Origin: Leucobacter luti
GTDB lineage: Bacteria; Actinomycetota; Actinomycetes; Actinomycetales; Microbacteriaceae
DNA length: 64,000 nt
Direction of reading: 5' to 3'
Assembly: GCF_004217175.1 (NCBI RefSeq)
Contig: NZ_SHKI01000004.1
Coordinates: 539,920-603,919 of the forward strand
Shown: piece by piece, positions 45,245-53,995 of the stretch
Numbering within the stretch: the first letter of the stretch is position 1
Layout of the letters: every line of letters starts with the position of its first letter
Made by a program: the position numbers and the translations under genes
Notes under the pieces: model-generated
What the model was told of the DNA's origin: nothing
Database searches by the model: none
Seen by the model: the letters and a program-made list of their open reading frames with translations, nothing else

Positions 45245-45351
45245 CGAGGGGAGAAAACCCCCTCGATAACCTCGCTGCTGACCTTTTATGAAATGTTCTG
45301 AGCCCGGCGGCTCTGCTCGGAGAAAGGTTAGGAGGCCAGGTTTTCCTAACC
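45245..45351. promoter_or_regulatory. Two inverted repeats between mobC and the relaxase gene
   Basis: CGAGGGG-N7-CCCCTCG (45245-45265) and GGTTAGGA-N10-TCCTAACC (45326-45351) lie in the 179-base spacer. They may set the relaxase level or belong to oriT. Confidence 0.6.
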
Positions 45352-45404
45352 ATCCGCGCCACTGAGCCACGATTCCTAGAGCGCGCGGAGCCTGTCTGAT
45401 GCCG

Positions 45405-46046
45405 TCACGATGCGCTCCCTCCGTCGGGAGCGCCGTCCTCGCCGCCGTAGATCGCGAGGAACGCCTTCGTCTCGATCGACTCGAGGTAGTCCTGCATGGC
45501 CGCGACCTGCGCCAGCGCGTCCGGCAGGAGTGCGACCGTCTCCGCGGCTTCCGCGTCGAATGCGGTGCCCTTCGCTGCGACCCTGTTCAGCGCCTTCGCG
45601 ATCTGGTTCAGGTTCGCACCCATGCCGACGAGCTGGCGCCGGCACACGGTCAGCTCGTCGTTCATCGCGAGGAACGCATCGCGCGCCTCGTCGGTCATCC
45701 GCTCGTCGCTGGCTGTCCGACGGTGCACGCCGAGGGCGATGCTCACGGTGTTCGCCGCCTCGCCTTCGTCGAGCTTCAGCAGGAGACGGAGCCCCTCGCT
45801 GAAACTGACCTTCGACGCGTCGACGCCCTTCGCCTTCGCGATCTCCGATCGCGCTGCCTCCACCGCCGCTTCCTCGGAAGCCGAGAAGCGGACGTTGCGC
45901 TTCGTGCCAAAGCGCTTCGGGCGGCTGCGCGTGATCCGCTTCCGCTTCGCGGCGAGCTCCTCGCGCTCCGCACGCCCAGGGGCTCCGGTGCCGTGCCCGT
46001 GCTCGGACGCACTCGGCTGCGCCTCGTCCGATCCGATCGCGTCCAC
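45405..46046 (-). CDS. MobC-like relaxosome accessory protein
   Basis: The 213-residue protein has a basic region (KRKRITRSRPKRFGTKRNVRF) leading into a ribbon-helix-helix-like part. It then carries the MobC signature MGANLNQIAKALNR near residue 145. Such proteins bind oriT and help the relaxase open the strands. The region directly upstream, on the other side of its start, is packed with nested inverted repeats and is the most likely oriT. Confidence 0.88.
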   Translation of the reverse strand: MDAIGSDEAQPSASEHGHGTGAPGRAEREELAAKRKRITRSRPKRFGTKRNVRFSASEEAAVEAARSEIAKAKGVDASKVSFSEGLRLLLKLDEGEAANTVSIALGVHRRTASDERMTDEARDAFLAMNDELTVCRRQLVGMGANLNQIAKALNRVAAKGTAFDAEAAETVALLPDALAQVAAMQDYLESIETKAFLAIYGGEDGAPDGGSAS

Positions 46047-46067
46047 GTCTCCTCCACCCCTTCATCA

Positions 46068-46243
46068 GGCCCCTACCTGGGTACTGCCGCGGCCTCCCTC
46101 TCCAAACCGCGGAACATCGCGATTTGGAGCCTCTGGAGACCCCGCCAGTACCCATTTTAGAGGTAGGGCCCTAATGAGGCAAGTACTTTACGATGTACTA
46201 CACAAAAGCTTCGCTTTCGGTAGTCCATCGCAAGCTACTTGCC
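46068..46243. other. oriT candidate: nested inverted repeats upstream of mobC
   Basis: The long inverted repeat at 46068-46087 and 46146-46172 (CAGTACCCA... and ...GGTAGGG arms) encloses a second one at 46101-46128 (TCCAAACCGCG / CGCGATTTGGA). Immediately after, 46178-46243 folds as one long interrupted hairpin with arms GGCAAGTA/TACTTGCC, GATG/CATC, ACTAC/GTAGT and AAAGC/GCTTT. This is what an oriT or a structured leader would look like next to mobC. Confidence 0.6.
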
Positions 46244-46953
46244 GGGCTGCCGCCCTGGACCCGCTGTCGCCCTCGCCGCTGCCGCGGCTCAGCTCCCGAC
46301 CCGTGGCTCGCTGCCGCTCTCCACGGATCGCACGCCACGGGGCCGGATGCTGGTGCGCATCCTTGCCCCGCGACGTGACGCGACGAGCCTTCGCGGACCG
46401 TGGTCCGCCAGGCTCGCTGCGTTGAAGCCTCCGTGCTCTCGGTGCTCTCCACGCGCGCTGCCCGTGGGGAGCCCCTCCAAGCACTGCGCGCCCGCATCGA
46501 CGCGATGCGTCGATGCGTCCTTGCAGCAGTCGCGCTCCTCTCAGAGCCAGAACACGACTGCTCCGTGCGAGGGCTCTGCGAGCACTCGCCCCTGAGACGA
46601 GCTCCGCGCCTGGTCGCAGTGCTGCACGCAGCAGGCGAGGACCAGGGCGCTGCGCGTGGTGCACTGGATGCAGGAGCACCGTCTGGATGAGGCTCCGAGA
46701 TGCAATGCGCATGTTCGCCCCGAGCAAGGAGCCGGAGCGGCAGCGCAGGCGACTGCTGCACCTGGCCGAGCAGCGACCGCAGCGGCAGCGGAGGGAGGTG
46801 CTCGGTGCTCCGGTCGACGGGCAGGAGCGGCAGCGGATGCCCGCCTCTGCGACTGCGCCCTGAGCCTGGGCGAAGCGATCAGTGCAGCGAGGCGCCGCAT
46901 CAGCGTGCTCGGCGGTGCCGACTGTCACCACGGTCGGGCGGAGCGGCAGCGCA

Positions 46954-47461
46954 GCCCGGTCGAGGCGCCACGGCCGGCACCGCGGAGGCCACTGAGAGGG
47001 TGCGCGGTGCCGCGGAGCCTGTCCGCTTTCTGTCCGTTCTGTGGCGAATCTTGTCCGCTCTCTGTCCGTTCTGTGGCCATTGCTGTCCGAATCGTGGCGC
47101 AGCCAGGAAATGGCCTGTCCGTTCCGTGTCCGCTTCTTGTCCGGATCGTGGCCGTCTCTGTCCGAATCCTGTCCCGGCCGAAATGCGCCTGTCCGCTTCG
47201 TGGGCGTTCTCTGTCCGCTTCTTGTCCTGATCCGAAAATGGTCTGTCCGTTCCGTGTCCGTTTCTTGTCCGGATCGTGGCGTCCTCTGTCCGTTCTCTGT
47301 CCGCACGCGGCGGCCAGACCCTCTCGAGCACCCGCCGAATGAGGGTCTGAGGACAGAGAACGGACAGAGATGGCCAGAAAACGGACAGGCTGCTCGAAGG
47401 CGATGTCCGAATCGTGGCGATTCCTGTCCGTTCTCTGTCCCGCATTCCGAGGCGATCTCAT
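46954..47461. repeat. Repeat unit A: 508 bp, phased TGTCCG words
   Basis: The unit starts with a 36-base block (GCCCGGTCGAGGCGCC...) and then has TGTCCG at 47020, 47031, 47052, 47063, 47084, 47116, 47127, 47138, 47159 and on, mostly 11 bases apart or multiples, with GTGGC words in between. A hairpin AGACCCTC/GAGGGTCT (47316-47348) follows, then CGGACA in the opposite orientation, then TGTCCG again. It is non-coding. Confidence 0.88.
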
Positions 47462-47990
47462 GCCCGGTCAAGGCGCCACGGCCGGCACCGCGGAGGCTGC
47501 TGAGCGGTCAGGCGGTGCCGCGGAGTTTGGCAGCTCTCTGGCAGATCGTGGCATTTCCTCGGCAGACCCTGGCAGGATCATGGCACTCGTAGTCAGGATC
47601 GTGGCGCAGCCCAGAAGAAGGTCTGGCACTTCTCTGCCACTTCGTGATCGAATCGTGGCAGACCCTGGCATTTTCGTGGCACCTCTGCCGCAGCCCGAAA
47701 AGGGTTTGGCAGTTCTCTGGCAGATCGTGGCACTTCTGAGGCAGAGTCTGGCACTTCTGTGGCACGGCCCGAAAAGGGTTTGGCACCTCTCCGCCACATC
47801 ATGGCATTTCTCTGGCAGACCTTGGCAGGATCGTGGCACGCCTTCGCGGCCAGACCCTCTCGAGCACCCGACGGATGAGAGTCCGAAGCCACTAAAATGC
47901 CAGACTCTGCCAAGAAAGTGACAGAGCATCCGCAGGCGATGGTCGAATCGTGGCACTCCTTGGCATTTCTCTGGCACGCTTTTTGAAGCG
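47462..47990. repeat. Repeat unit B: same architecture, phased TGGCA words
   Basis: Directly abuts unit A and starts with the same 36-base block with one change. TGGCA/CGGCA words lie at 47528, 47539, 47549, 47560, 47570 and 47581, alternating 11 and 10 bases, i.e. one per helical turn. It has the same hairpin (47852-47884, imperfect) followed by inverted words. The words of unit A are replaced throughout. A decayed start of a third unit is visible near 48018-48050. Confidence 0.88.
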
Positions 47991-48233
47991 ATTTCGAGCC
48001 CCTCGCAGCAGCGAGACGGGCGCCGCACGGCCTGCTGGCACCGCCGAGCCGGAGCGGCAGCGCAGGCGAGCATCACGACCTGCCGAGCGATGACCACGCC
48101 CGTCACCACGTGAGCTCTGCAGCCCGGAGAGCCTGGAGCGGCAGCGGATGGCTCGGAGGCGACCGGAGCGGCAGCGGAGGCAGGTGGTCGTAGTGGGGTA
48201 CGCGTGAAGAGTGCACCTGGAATAATCGACTGC

Positions 48234-49151
48234 ATGACCGAAGAAGCCTCGCTCGTCCCGATCTGGCCCGAGTTCGTAGTCCCGACCCTGCAGGTGCTCT
48301 CCGACGGGCAGAGCCACCAGCGCAGGGAGGTCTTCGACGAAGTGGCCATTCACGCCGGGATCGGCGACGACGCCCGCGCAGAGACGCTCAAGTCCGGAGG
48401 CACCCGCTACGAGCAGCGGATGGGCTGGGTGCTGAGCCACCTCGGCAAAGCGCACTGGGTGGAACGTCCTGAGCGCGGCCACTACGTCATCACCGAAGCC
48501 GGTCGCGCCGCCCTGGCGGACCACCCCGCCGGCTTCGACTACGCGCTCGCTCGAGAGGTGTTCGCCCCGTTCTGGCCAGACAGCGCCAAGAAGGCCGCAC
48601 CCAGCTCCGCGGCCGACAGCCCGTCCGACGAGATCTCGGATCCAATCGAGGTGATCGAGGACGCGATCGCCCGCATCGAGGCCAACGTCGGAGAGGACCT
48701 CCTGGACCGCCTCAGGAACAGCCACCCCGACTTCTTCGAGCAGGCCGTGGTCGACCTGCTCGTGAAGATGGGCTACGGCGGAGCCACGGGCCGAGGCCGC
48801 CGCATCGGCGGCACCAACGACGAGGGAGTCGACGGTCTGATCAACCAGGACGCGCTCGGCCTCGACCAGGTCTACATCCAGGCGAAGCGCTACAAGGAGG
48901 GCAACAACGTCGGCCGTGAGCCGATCCAGGCCTTCGTCGGCGCCCTCCACGGGTTCGGCGCATCGCGTGGCGTATTCCTGACCACGAGCGCCTTCACCTC
49001 CGGGGCGATCGATTATGCGAACAAGGTGCAGTCGCGGATCATCCTGGTCGACGGCGCGAAGCTCGTGGAACTGATGATCGCCTACCGCGTCGGAGTGCAG
49101 GAGCAGCAGCCGTTCAGCGCCGTCGAAGTCGACGAGGACTACTTCGAGTAG
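48234..49151 (+). CDS. mrr: Mrr-type modification-dependent endonuclease
   Basis: The 305-residue protein is taken from ATG 48234; a GTG 30 bases upstream is in frame. It has an N-terminal Mrr_N winged helix (IWPEFVVPTLQVLSDGQSHQ ... WVLSHLGKAHWVERPERGHY) and a C-terminal Mrr catalytic domain. That domain shows DFFEQAVVDLLVKMGYGG, then the catalytic Asp in EGVDGLI near 200 and the Q-x-K of VYIQAKRYK near 217. Mrr enzymes cut methylated DNA. It stands right after the repeat units and is convergent with an unknown gene. Confidence 0.92.
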   Translation: MTEEASLVPIWPEFVVPTLQVLSDGQSHQRREVFDEVAIHAGIGDDARAETLKSGGTRYEQRMGWVLSHLGKAHWVERPERGHYVITEAGRAALADHPAGFDYALAREVFAPFWPDSAKKAAPSSAADSPSDEISDPIEVIEDAIARIEANVGEDLLDRLRNSHPDFFEQAVVDLLVKMGYGGATGRGRRIGGTNDEGVDGLINQDALGLDQVYIQAKRYKEGNNVGREPIQAFVGALHGFGASRGVFLTTSAFTSGAIDYANKVQSRIILVDGAKLVELMIAYRVGVQEQQPFSAVEVDEDYFE

Positions 49152-49192
49152 CAGAGCTCGCTCTCGGCGGGCAGAGCACCGCGCGCCGCACG

Positions 49193-50506
49193 CTACGTCT
49201 CCGACGACGGCGACGCTCCTGCGGACCCGCCGCCGGACCTTCCCCTCGAGATCAGAGCACCGATCGCTGCCGTCGCCACCAGTCCGAGCACGGGCTTGCC
49301 GTGCTTCCACGCCGCTGATCCGGCCTCTACCAGAGCGTTCCTCACCTGAGGCCACTCCTTGAGCGCCTCGAGCAGTTCCTTCGGATCGACGTTCTTCCAG
49401 TCGACTTCGATGCCCAGGCCGTCGCAGAAGACCTGCACGACCGACTTCACGTCGTTGATCGACTCGATCGTCTTCGGGACGCCGCGCACGTGCGCGAGCT
49501 TGTACTCGTTCGTCTTCTCCGCAGCCCGGTCCATCCGCTGCACGAGGCCGGCGATCCTCTCGAGCAGCTTCTCCTGCGCTTCTTCGCGAGCCTTCGCGAG
49601 GCTCAATCGCCTGGTGTTGACCTTCTCCGGAGCGATGGCTGCCAACAGTGTGAGTTCCAGGACCGCGAGCTCGCCTTCGGCCACGAGGCTGCGGCCGATC
49701 ACCGACAGCCAGCTGCGCACTTCGCCTTCAGCATGCTGCAGCCGCTCGTTCAGCTCGCCGATGCCCTTGCCCTGCTCGAGGTCGCTAGCTATGCCGTCGA
49801 GCCGGCGCATAGCGGTCTCCCTCACCTGGCGCACCACCATCGGCGCGCCGTCGACCTTCGACCAGATGGTCTCGTCGATCGTGCCCTCGGCGGCGCGCAG
49901 GCTCATGGCCTCCTCGATCTGCTGCTCGGCGCCAGCCAGTCGACCGATGACCTCGTCGTCCTGCGCCCTCAGCACGAGGTCGAGCTTGTAGTCGATCCTC
50001 TCCAGCATCGCCCTCAGCTCGACGGCCTCCTGCTCGCGCGCCGCCTGATCCAGGGACCCCGCGACGCCGGCGAGTGTTACCGGGTTCGACATCATCGCCT
50101 TCGCGCTCACGTCGAACTGCAGCCACTTCTTCATCGACCCTCGGGAGCCCGCCATCGCGTGGACGACGCCGGGGACGCCGCTCTCGGTCAGGCCGAACTC
50201 CTTGATGGCCTCCAGGGACTCTGGGGTGAGCTTCACCCACATGCCCGACTCGACTGCGCTCTCCGAGAGCTTCTGGACCATCTCGCTCGAGGCCCTGAGT
50301 CCCGGGACCAGCTTTTCCTTGCCGAAGGCCACTGCGCGTCCGAGCAGGCCCTGCGACTGGAGGTAGCCCTCGACGTCCTGCCGCGAACGGCCGAGCACCA
50401 GCATGTTCTCGAAGTCCGAGACCCACTCGACCTCGTGGTCGAACTCCTGCTCGGAGTCGTTCGGGACCAATTCGTCATCCGCATCGCTGCGGCTTTCGTC
50501 GCTCAT
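49193..50506 (-). CDS. Unknown 437-aa protein with C-terminal membrane helix
   Basis: The protein starts acidic (DADDELVPNDSEQEFDHEVEW), continues with a helical domain containing SGMWVKLTPESLEAIKEFGL, then long coiled-coil-like helices (DQAAREQEAVELRAMLERID, RIAGLVQRMDRAAEKTNEY). It ends with a hydrophobic helix (PVLGLVATAAIGALISRG) and a Gly/Ser tail. This is tail-anchored design. No family is recognised. It converges on mrr with a 41-base gap and may be its partner or an effector of its own. Confidence 0.65.
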   Translation of the reverse strand: MSDESRSDADDELVPNDSEQEFDHEVEWVSDFENMLVLGRSRQDVEGYLQSQGLLGRAVAFGKEKLVPGLRASSEMVQKLSESAVESGMWVKLTPESLEAIKEFGLTESGVPGVVHAMAGSRGSMKKWLQFDVSAKAMMSNPVTLAGVAGSLDQAAREQEAVELRAMLERIDYKLDLVLRAQDDEVIGRLAGAEQQIEEAMSLRAAEGTIDETIWSKVDGAPMVVRQVRETAMRRLDGIASDLEQGKGIGELNERLQHAEGEVRSWLSVIGRSLVAEGELAVLELTLLAAIAPEKVNTRRLSLAKAREEAQEKLLERIAGLVQRMDRAAEKTNEYKLAHVRGVPKTIESINDVKSVVQVFCDGLGIEVDWKNVDPKELLEALKEWPQVRNALVEAGSAAWKHGKPVLGLVATAAIGALISRGRSGGGSAGASPSSET

Positions 50507-50600
50507 GCCTCGATATTACTGAGAAGTGTTGCACCGATGAGTGCTACGGGAACGCAACGACGGCATCAGCACGTCTTCGCGAGCACACGGGCATGCAGAA

Positions 50601-50634
50601 AGCCCCGGGTACGCGTTCTCGCGTACCCGGGGCT
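50601..50634 (-). terminator. Terminator of the excisionase-helicase operon
   Basis: Perfect 15-bp stem AGCCCCGGGTACGCG with its complement and loop TTCT; on the reverse strand TTTCT follows. It lies just after the 161-aa gene. Confidence 0.88.
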
Positions 50635-50653
50635 CCATGGCGGATGACCGGAT

Positions 50654-51139
50654 CTACTCCTCGTAACGGGGGTCCGCACCGCCGCCGTAGGTCGGAGCTG
50701 CGACAGGCGTAGCGACCCGAGTCTTCGCTGCACGGGCCGCGTCGTCTGCGTCGCGAGCGCTCTGGCGCTTGCCCTCGATATGCTCGCGGACCAGGCGCAT
50801 GTTGTCCTCGCCCACGTTCTTCGCCATCAGCTGCACGGCTTCGAGAGCCCACTTCGCGCGCATCTTCTCGTTCGGGTCGCGGTCGACCATCACGGTCTGC
50901 TCGACCCTCGCGCCGTCCTTCTTGACCCTGCGGATCTGCTCGCGGGGCGGCTCGGGCTCGATGCCGAGGAGCGCGTAGAGCTCTTCTGCCAGCCCGCTGC
51001 GGGACTCCTGCGCCTTGGCTGCGCGCTTCTCGGCCTGCTCCGCCTCGCGCTCCTCGCGCTCGATCGCTGCGAGCTCGCGCTTCGCCTTCTCCGCTGCAGC
51101 CCTTGCGTTCAGCAGCTTCGTGCTCATTTGCTTCGCCAT
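50654..51139 (-). CDS. Unknown coiled-coil protein (161 aa) after the helicase
   Basis: It starts 4 bases after the helicase stop, so it is the third gene of the operon. Residues 1-50 are a charged coiled coil (AAEKAKRELAAIEREEREAE), then a middle part with RVKKDGARVEQTVMVDRD and a helical end. It may be a replication accessory protein, inferred only from position. No family is recognised. Confidence 0.65.
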   Translation of the reverse strand: MAKQMSTKLLNARAAAEKAKRELAAIEREEREAEQAEKRAAKAQESRSGLAEELYALLGIEPEPPREQIRRVKKDGARVEQTVMVDRDPNEKMRAKWALEAVQLMAKNVGEDNMRLVREHIEGKRQSARDADDAARAAKTRVATPVAAPTYGGGADPRYEE

Positions 51140-51142
51140 GGG

Positions 51143-53653
51143 TCAGCTCCTCTCGTTCGATTCGTGCTCCTGCGTCCTGCCAGGCCGGGCGACGACCCGG
51201 AAGCCCCTGGCAGCCAGAGCAGCGAGGTCATCGGCGCCCACCAGGCTGGGCTGCGGCGGGCTCTCGTCGCCAGCAGCGGTCACAGTGGGCTGAGGGCCAG
51301 AGGGTGGAGCCTCTGGCAGCGGAGTCCTCGGGTAGTCGATCACCGCGAGCAGCGCCTCGGCCTCGGCCCGCTTCTGCTCTCGCTCCCCGCGCATGGCACT
51401 GCCGATCTCGCGGACGCGCCTGTCGAACTCCGCCTCCCTGGGCTGCCCCGTGAGCACGCGGTGCGACTGCTCCTGGACGGGCAGAGCGAGGTAGGCGCTC
51501 CCTGCCGCAGCGAGGTCCTCGCTGCTGAGGGGCACGTCCTCGACGCAGTCCTCGGCCGCGCCGTCCGCAGTGCCGTCCAGGGCGCCGTCGTCAGCCGGCC
51601 CGGGAGCAGGAGCGTTCCCGCCGCCGCTGCCGGAGGGTCCGCCGCCAGCAGCAGAGGCGCCGATGCGGACGATGCCGCGCTGGTCCTCGGCCAGACGGTC
51701 GTAGGTCCACTTGCTGCCCAGGCCCAGGTCCGCCTCGTCGCGGTCCCTGTAGCAGCGGTGCGACAGCGGCTCGTGCACCTTGCAGTGCGACGACGCGCGG
51801 AACCGGGCGCCCGTGGTGCTGCCGTTCCGGCCGCCGTCGTCCCAGGTGCTCGACTTCGCGACCTCGATGCGGAGCGACTTCCTGAACTCCTTCGAGCTGG
51901 GCGGCTTGCTGCCGGGGTACTCCTCCCCGAACCACTTCCGGTACAGGTCGTAGACGAACCCCCACGGCAGGCCGTCCCAGACGAACTGGCTCTCGAACTC
52001 GTGCCAGAACGCCCGCACGGAGTCGTTCTCGCGGACCATCTCGGCCTTGAGGTCGAGGCACGCCTGCGGCTCGGAGAACTCCTGCGCGTCGCACTCCAGC
52101 GCACGGCGCAGGTAGTAGCACTGCACGTCCTCGCGGCCGACGTAGTCGGACTTGATGTAGCGCCGCTCGTTGCCCTCGAAGTGGGCCGTGCAGGGGATGA
52201 ACACTCCTCGCCTGGCCCACGAGTCGCTGCGGTCGCGCACCTGCGGCAGCTCGTTGATGCACTGCAGGACGTACATGCGGTGGTTCATGTCGACCGGGTC
52301 CTGGTGCTTCGCCTCCAGCGACCAGGCGTCCTCGGTGAGCACCGACTTGAGCGTGCTCAGCGACTCGACCCTGGCCCCCACGTCGTTCTCGTCGGCGATG
52401 GCGTGCTGAACGGTCATGACCCGGCCCGGCAGGAACTGCGCACAGAGCGCCTGCAGGTCGCCGTTCCAGGTGTTCCTGGAACCGACGATGCCCCGGATCG
52501 CGCGCAGCAGCGTGCCCTTACCGTTGTTGCCGAGCGCCGAGTAGAGGAACCCCGCCTTGTTCCAGGGGTGGTTCGGGAACACAGCCGCGCAGAACAGCTG
52601 CCACAGCACCTCCTGGACCTCGGCGTCGTCGGTCATCGAGGTGACCAGCTCGTCGGCGCTCCAGGTCGTGCCGTCGTCGGGGTTGACGATGACCGGGCAC
52701 TCCGCCGTGGGGTCGTACGCGACGGGGCTCTTCCAGACGAACACGCGCTCGGGCGAGTGCGGCTCCAGCCTGCGGGTCCGACGGTTGTAGACGCCGTTCG
52801 CGACCGGGATGGAGAGGTGCGCCTCCCGCGTGATCGTGCGCTTCGGCACGAGGCCGTCGAGCGTCGCCAGCGCGTCCGCCACCTCGGCGACGAAGTAGCG
52901 CTTGGCGCCGGGCATCACCGAGCGCACGGCGGCCGTCAGGGCGCTGGCCTCGATCGAGTGGATGCCCTCGTCCTCACCGGAGTCCTGGTAGACGCCGAGC
53001 CTCTCGATCCCTGCGGCGAGCTCGATGCGGACGATGACGTGCTTCTGCGCGACGATGCGCGCGATGGCGGCGGAGCCGACCCTTTCGCCGTACTGGCCGA
53101 CGAAGTCGAAGCCCTCGTCGTCGACGATGCCTGGGAACGCCGACAGCAGCTCCGCGGCCTGCCAGTCGGTGAGCTCGAGCAGCGGCTTGTAGTCGCCCTG
53201 CGAGGCGTCCTTCTTCTCGATGAACTCGACGCCGCGGTGCTTGAACGCCCTGTTGGTGAGGCAGACGAGCTCCTGCTCCTTCGCGCGGGCGGACTCGTGG
53301 CCGGCGTCGCTCAGCTTCCACTGCTCGATCGCGCGCGAGGTGACGTCGCCGATGATGCCGCGGCGCGTCATGCGCGAGAAGCGGCTGACCGGCTGGTCCG
53401 TGAGCACCTTGCGCTCGAAGGCGGGCACGGCGCTGCTCAGCTTCTTCTGCGGAGAGGTGACGGGCTTCGCGGCGGCAGTCCCTGATGAGGCTCGCTTCTC
53501 CTGTTGCGAATCGTTCTCATTAGCGTTAGACTGGGGGTAGTTCAAAGCTTCAGCACCAGCACCGAACTCTGCCGCCCCGTTACCAGCGGGGCGGCTTTCT
53601 TTTCCGGGCGTACCGCCCGTCTCGGGCGCGCTCTGCGGAGTCGTCTCAGGCAT
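51143..53653 (-). CDS. P4-alpha-like SF3 helicase/primase (replication initiator)
   Basis: The 836-residue protein has a D5-type superfamily 3 helicase core. Walker A GNNGKGTLL lies near residue 375, then a Walker B-like DENDVGARVESLSTLKSVLTED, and motif C YVLQCINELP. A winged-helix end follows. The first 330 residues have no primase motif I can identify. Proteins of this kind bind iterons at the origin and unwind it. It overlaps the excisionase-like gene by 8 bases. With the repeat fields it suggests autonomous replication of the excised circle. Confidence 0.88.
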   Translation of the reverse strand: MPETTPQSAPETGGTPGKESRPAGNGAAEFGAGAEALNYPQSNANENDSQQEKRASSGTAAAKPVTSPQKKLSSAVPAFERKVLTDQPVSRFSRMTRRGIIGDVTSRAIEQWKLSDAGHESARAKEQELVCLTNRAFKHRGVEFIEKKDASQGDYKPLLELTDWQAAELLSAFPGIVDDEGFDFVGQYGERVGSAAIARIVAQKHVIVRIELAAGIERLGVYQDSGEDEGIHSIEASALTAAVRSVMPGAKRYFVAEVADALATLDGLVPKRTITREAHLSIPVANGVYNRRTRRLEPHSPERVFVWKSPVAYDPTAECPVIVNPDDGTTWSADELVTSMTDDAEVQEVLWQLFCAAVFPNHPWNKAGFLYSALGNNGKGTLLRAIRGIVGSRNTWNGDLQALCAQFLPGRVMTVQHAIADENDVGARVESLSTLKSVLTEDAWSLEAKHQDPVDMNHRMYVLQCINELPQVRDRSDSWARRGVFIPCTAHFEGNERRYIKSDYVGREDVQCYYLRRALECDAQEFSEPQACLDLKAEMVRENDSVRAFWHEFESQFVWDGLPWGFVYDLYRKWFGEEYPGSKPPSSKEFRKSLRIEVAKSSTWDDGGRNGSTTGARFRASSHCKVHEPLSHRCYRDRDEADLGLGSKWTYDRLAEDQRGIVRIGASAAGGGPSGSGGGNAPAPGPADDGALDGTADGAAEDCVEDVPLSSEDLAAAGSAYLALPVQEQSHRVLTGQPREAEFDRRVREIGSAMRGEREQKRAEAEALLAVIDYPRTPLPEAPPSGPQPTVTAAGDESPPQPSLVGADDLAALAARGFRVVARPGRTQEHESNERS

Positions 53654-53993
53654 GGGCGGCCTCGTTCCCGCCGAGGATCGAGGCGAGCTGCTCGCGCTGG
53701 CGCTCGGTCAGCCGCGGCGCGTTCGCGACGATGCGTGCGATCGCGAAGTTGAGCTCGGTCTCGGGCGCAGGCTTCGCCTCGCTGTGGTGGACGACTGCCG
53801 GGCGCGCGAAGGCCTCCAGGTCCTCCAGCCGGATCTTGATCCTCCGGCCAGTGCGGACAGCTGGGAGCCTGCCCGCGGCGATCCAGCTGCGGAGGGTCGA
53901 GTACGCGCCGTAGCCGGCTGCTTCCGCTTCGTAGAGGGAGAGGTACTGCGGGGTGTCGACGTTCGGTCGGGTGGTCCTTGCCATGGACGGCAT
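53646..53993 (-). CDS. Excisionase-like HTH protein, RDF candidate
   Basis: The 115-residue protein starts at ATG 53993 after AGGAG. It has a MerR/Xis-type winged helix: YLSLYEAEAAGYGAYSTLRS WIAAGRLPAV and then RRIKIRLEDLEAF. It lies at the attR end, the first gene of the operon with the helicase, as expected for a directionality factor tied to replication. It could instead be a plain repressor. Confidence 0.8.
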   Translation of the reverse strand: MPSMARTTRPNVDTPQYLSLYEAEAAGYGAYSTLRSWIAAGRLPAVRTGRRIKIRLEDLEAFARPAVVHHSEAKPAPETELNFAIARIVANAPRLTERQREQLASILGGNEAAHA

Positions 53994-53995
53994 TC

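Larger units (their letters stand above)
46734..48180. repeat. Dispersed word GGAGCGGCAGCG
   Basis: Copies at about 46734, 46824, 46940, 48051, 48136 and 48166, plus a near-copy at 46780. The word also occurs twice inside the relaxase gene (near 43779 and 43871). It clusters at the borders of the tandem repeat units. The gap 46047-48233 holds no gene I can support. Confidence 0.75.

Noticed and set aside
47041..47921. Several 100-290 codon open frames on both strands of the repeat units
   Set aside because: Their translations are the repeat words read as protein (Leu-Ser-Val-Leu, Cys-Pro-Phe patterns), with no ribosome sites and mutual overlap.
46954..47990. CRISPR array in the repeat region
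   Set aside because: Words are 5-6 bases with 4-6 base gaps; there are no 25-40 base repeats with unique spacers and no cas genes.
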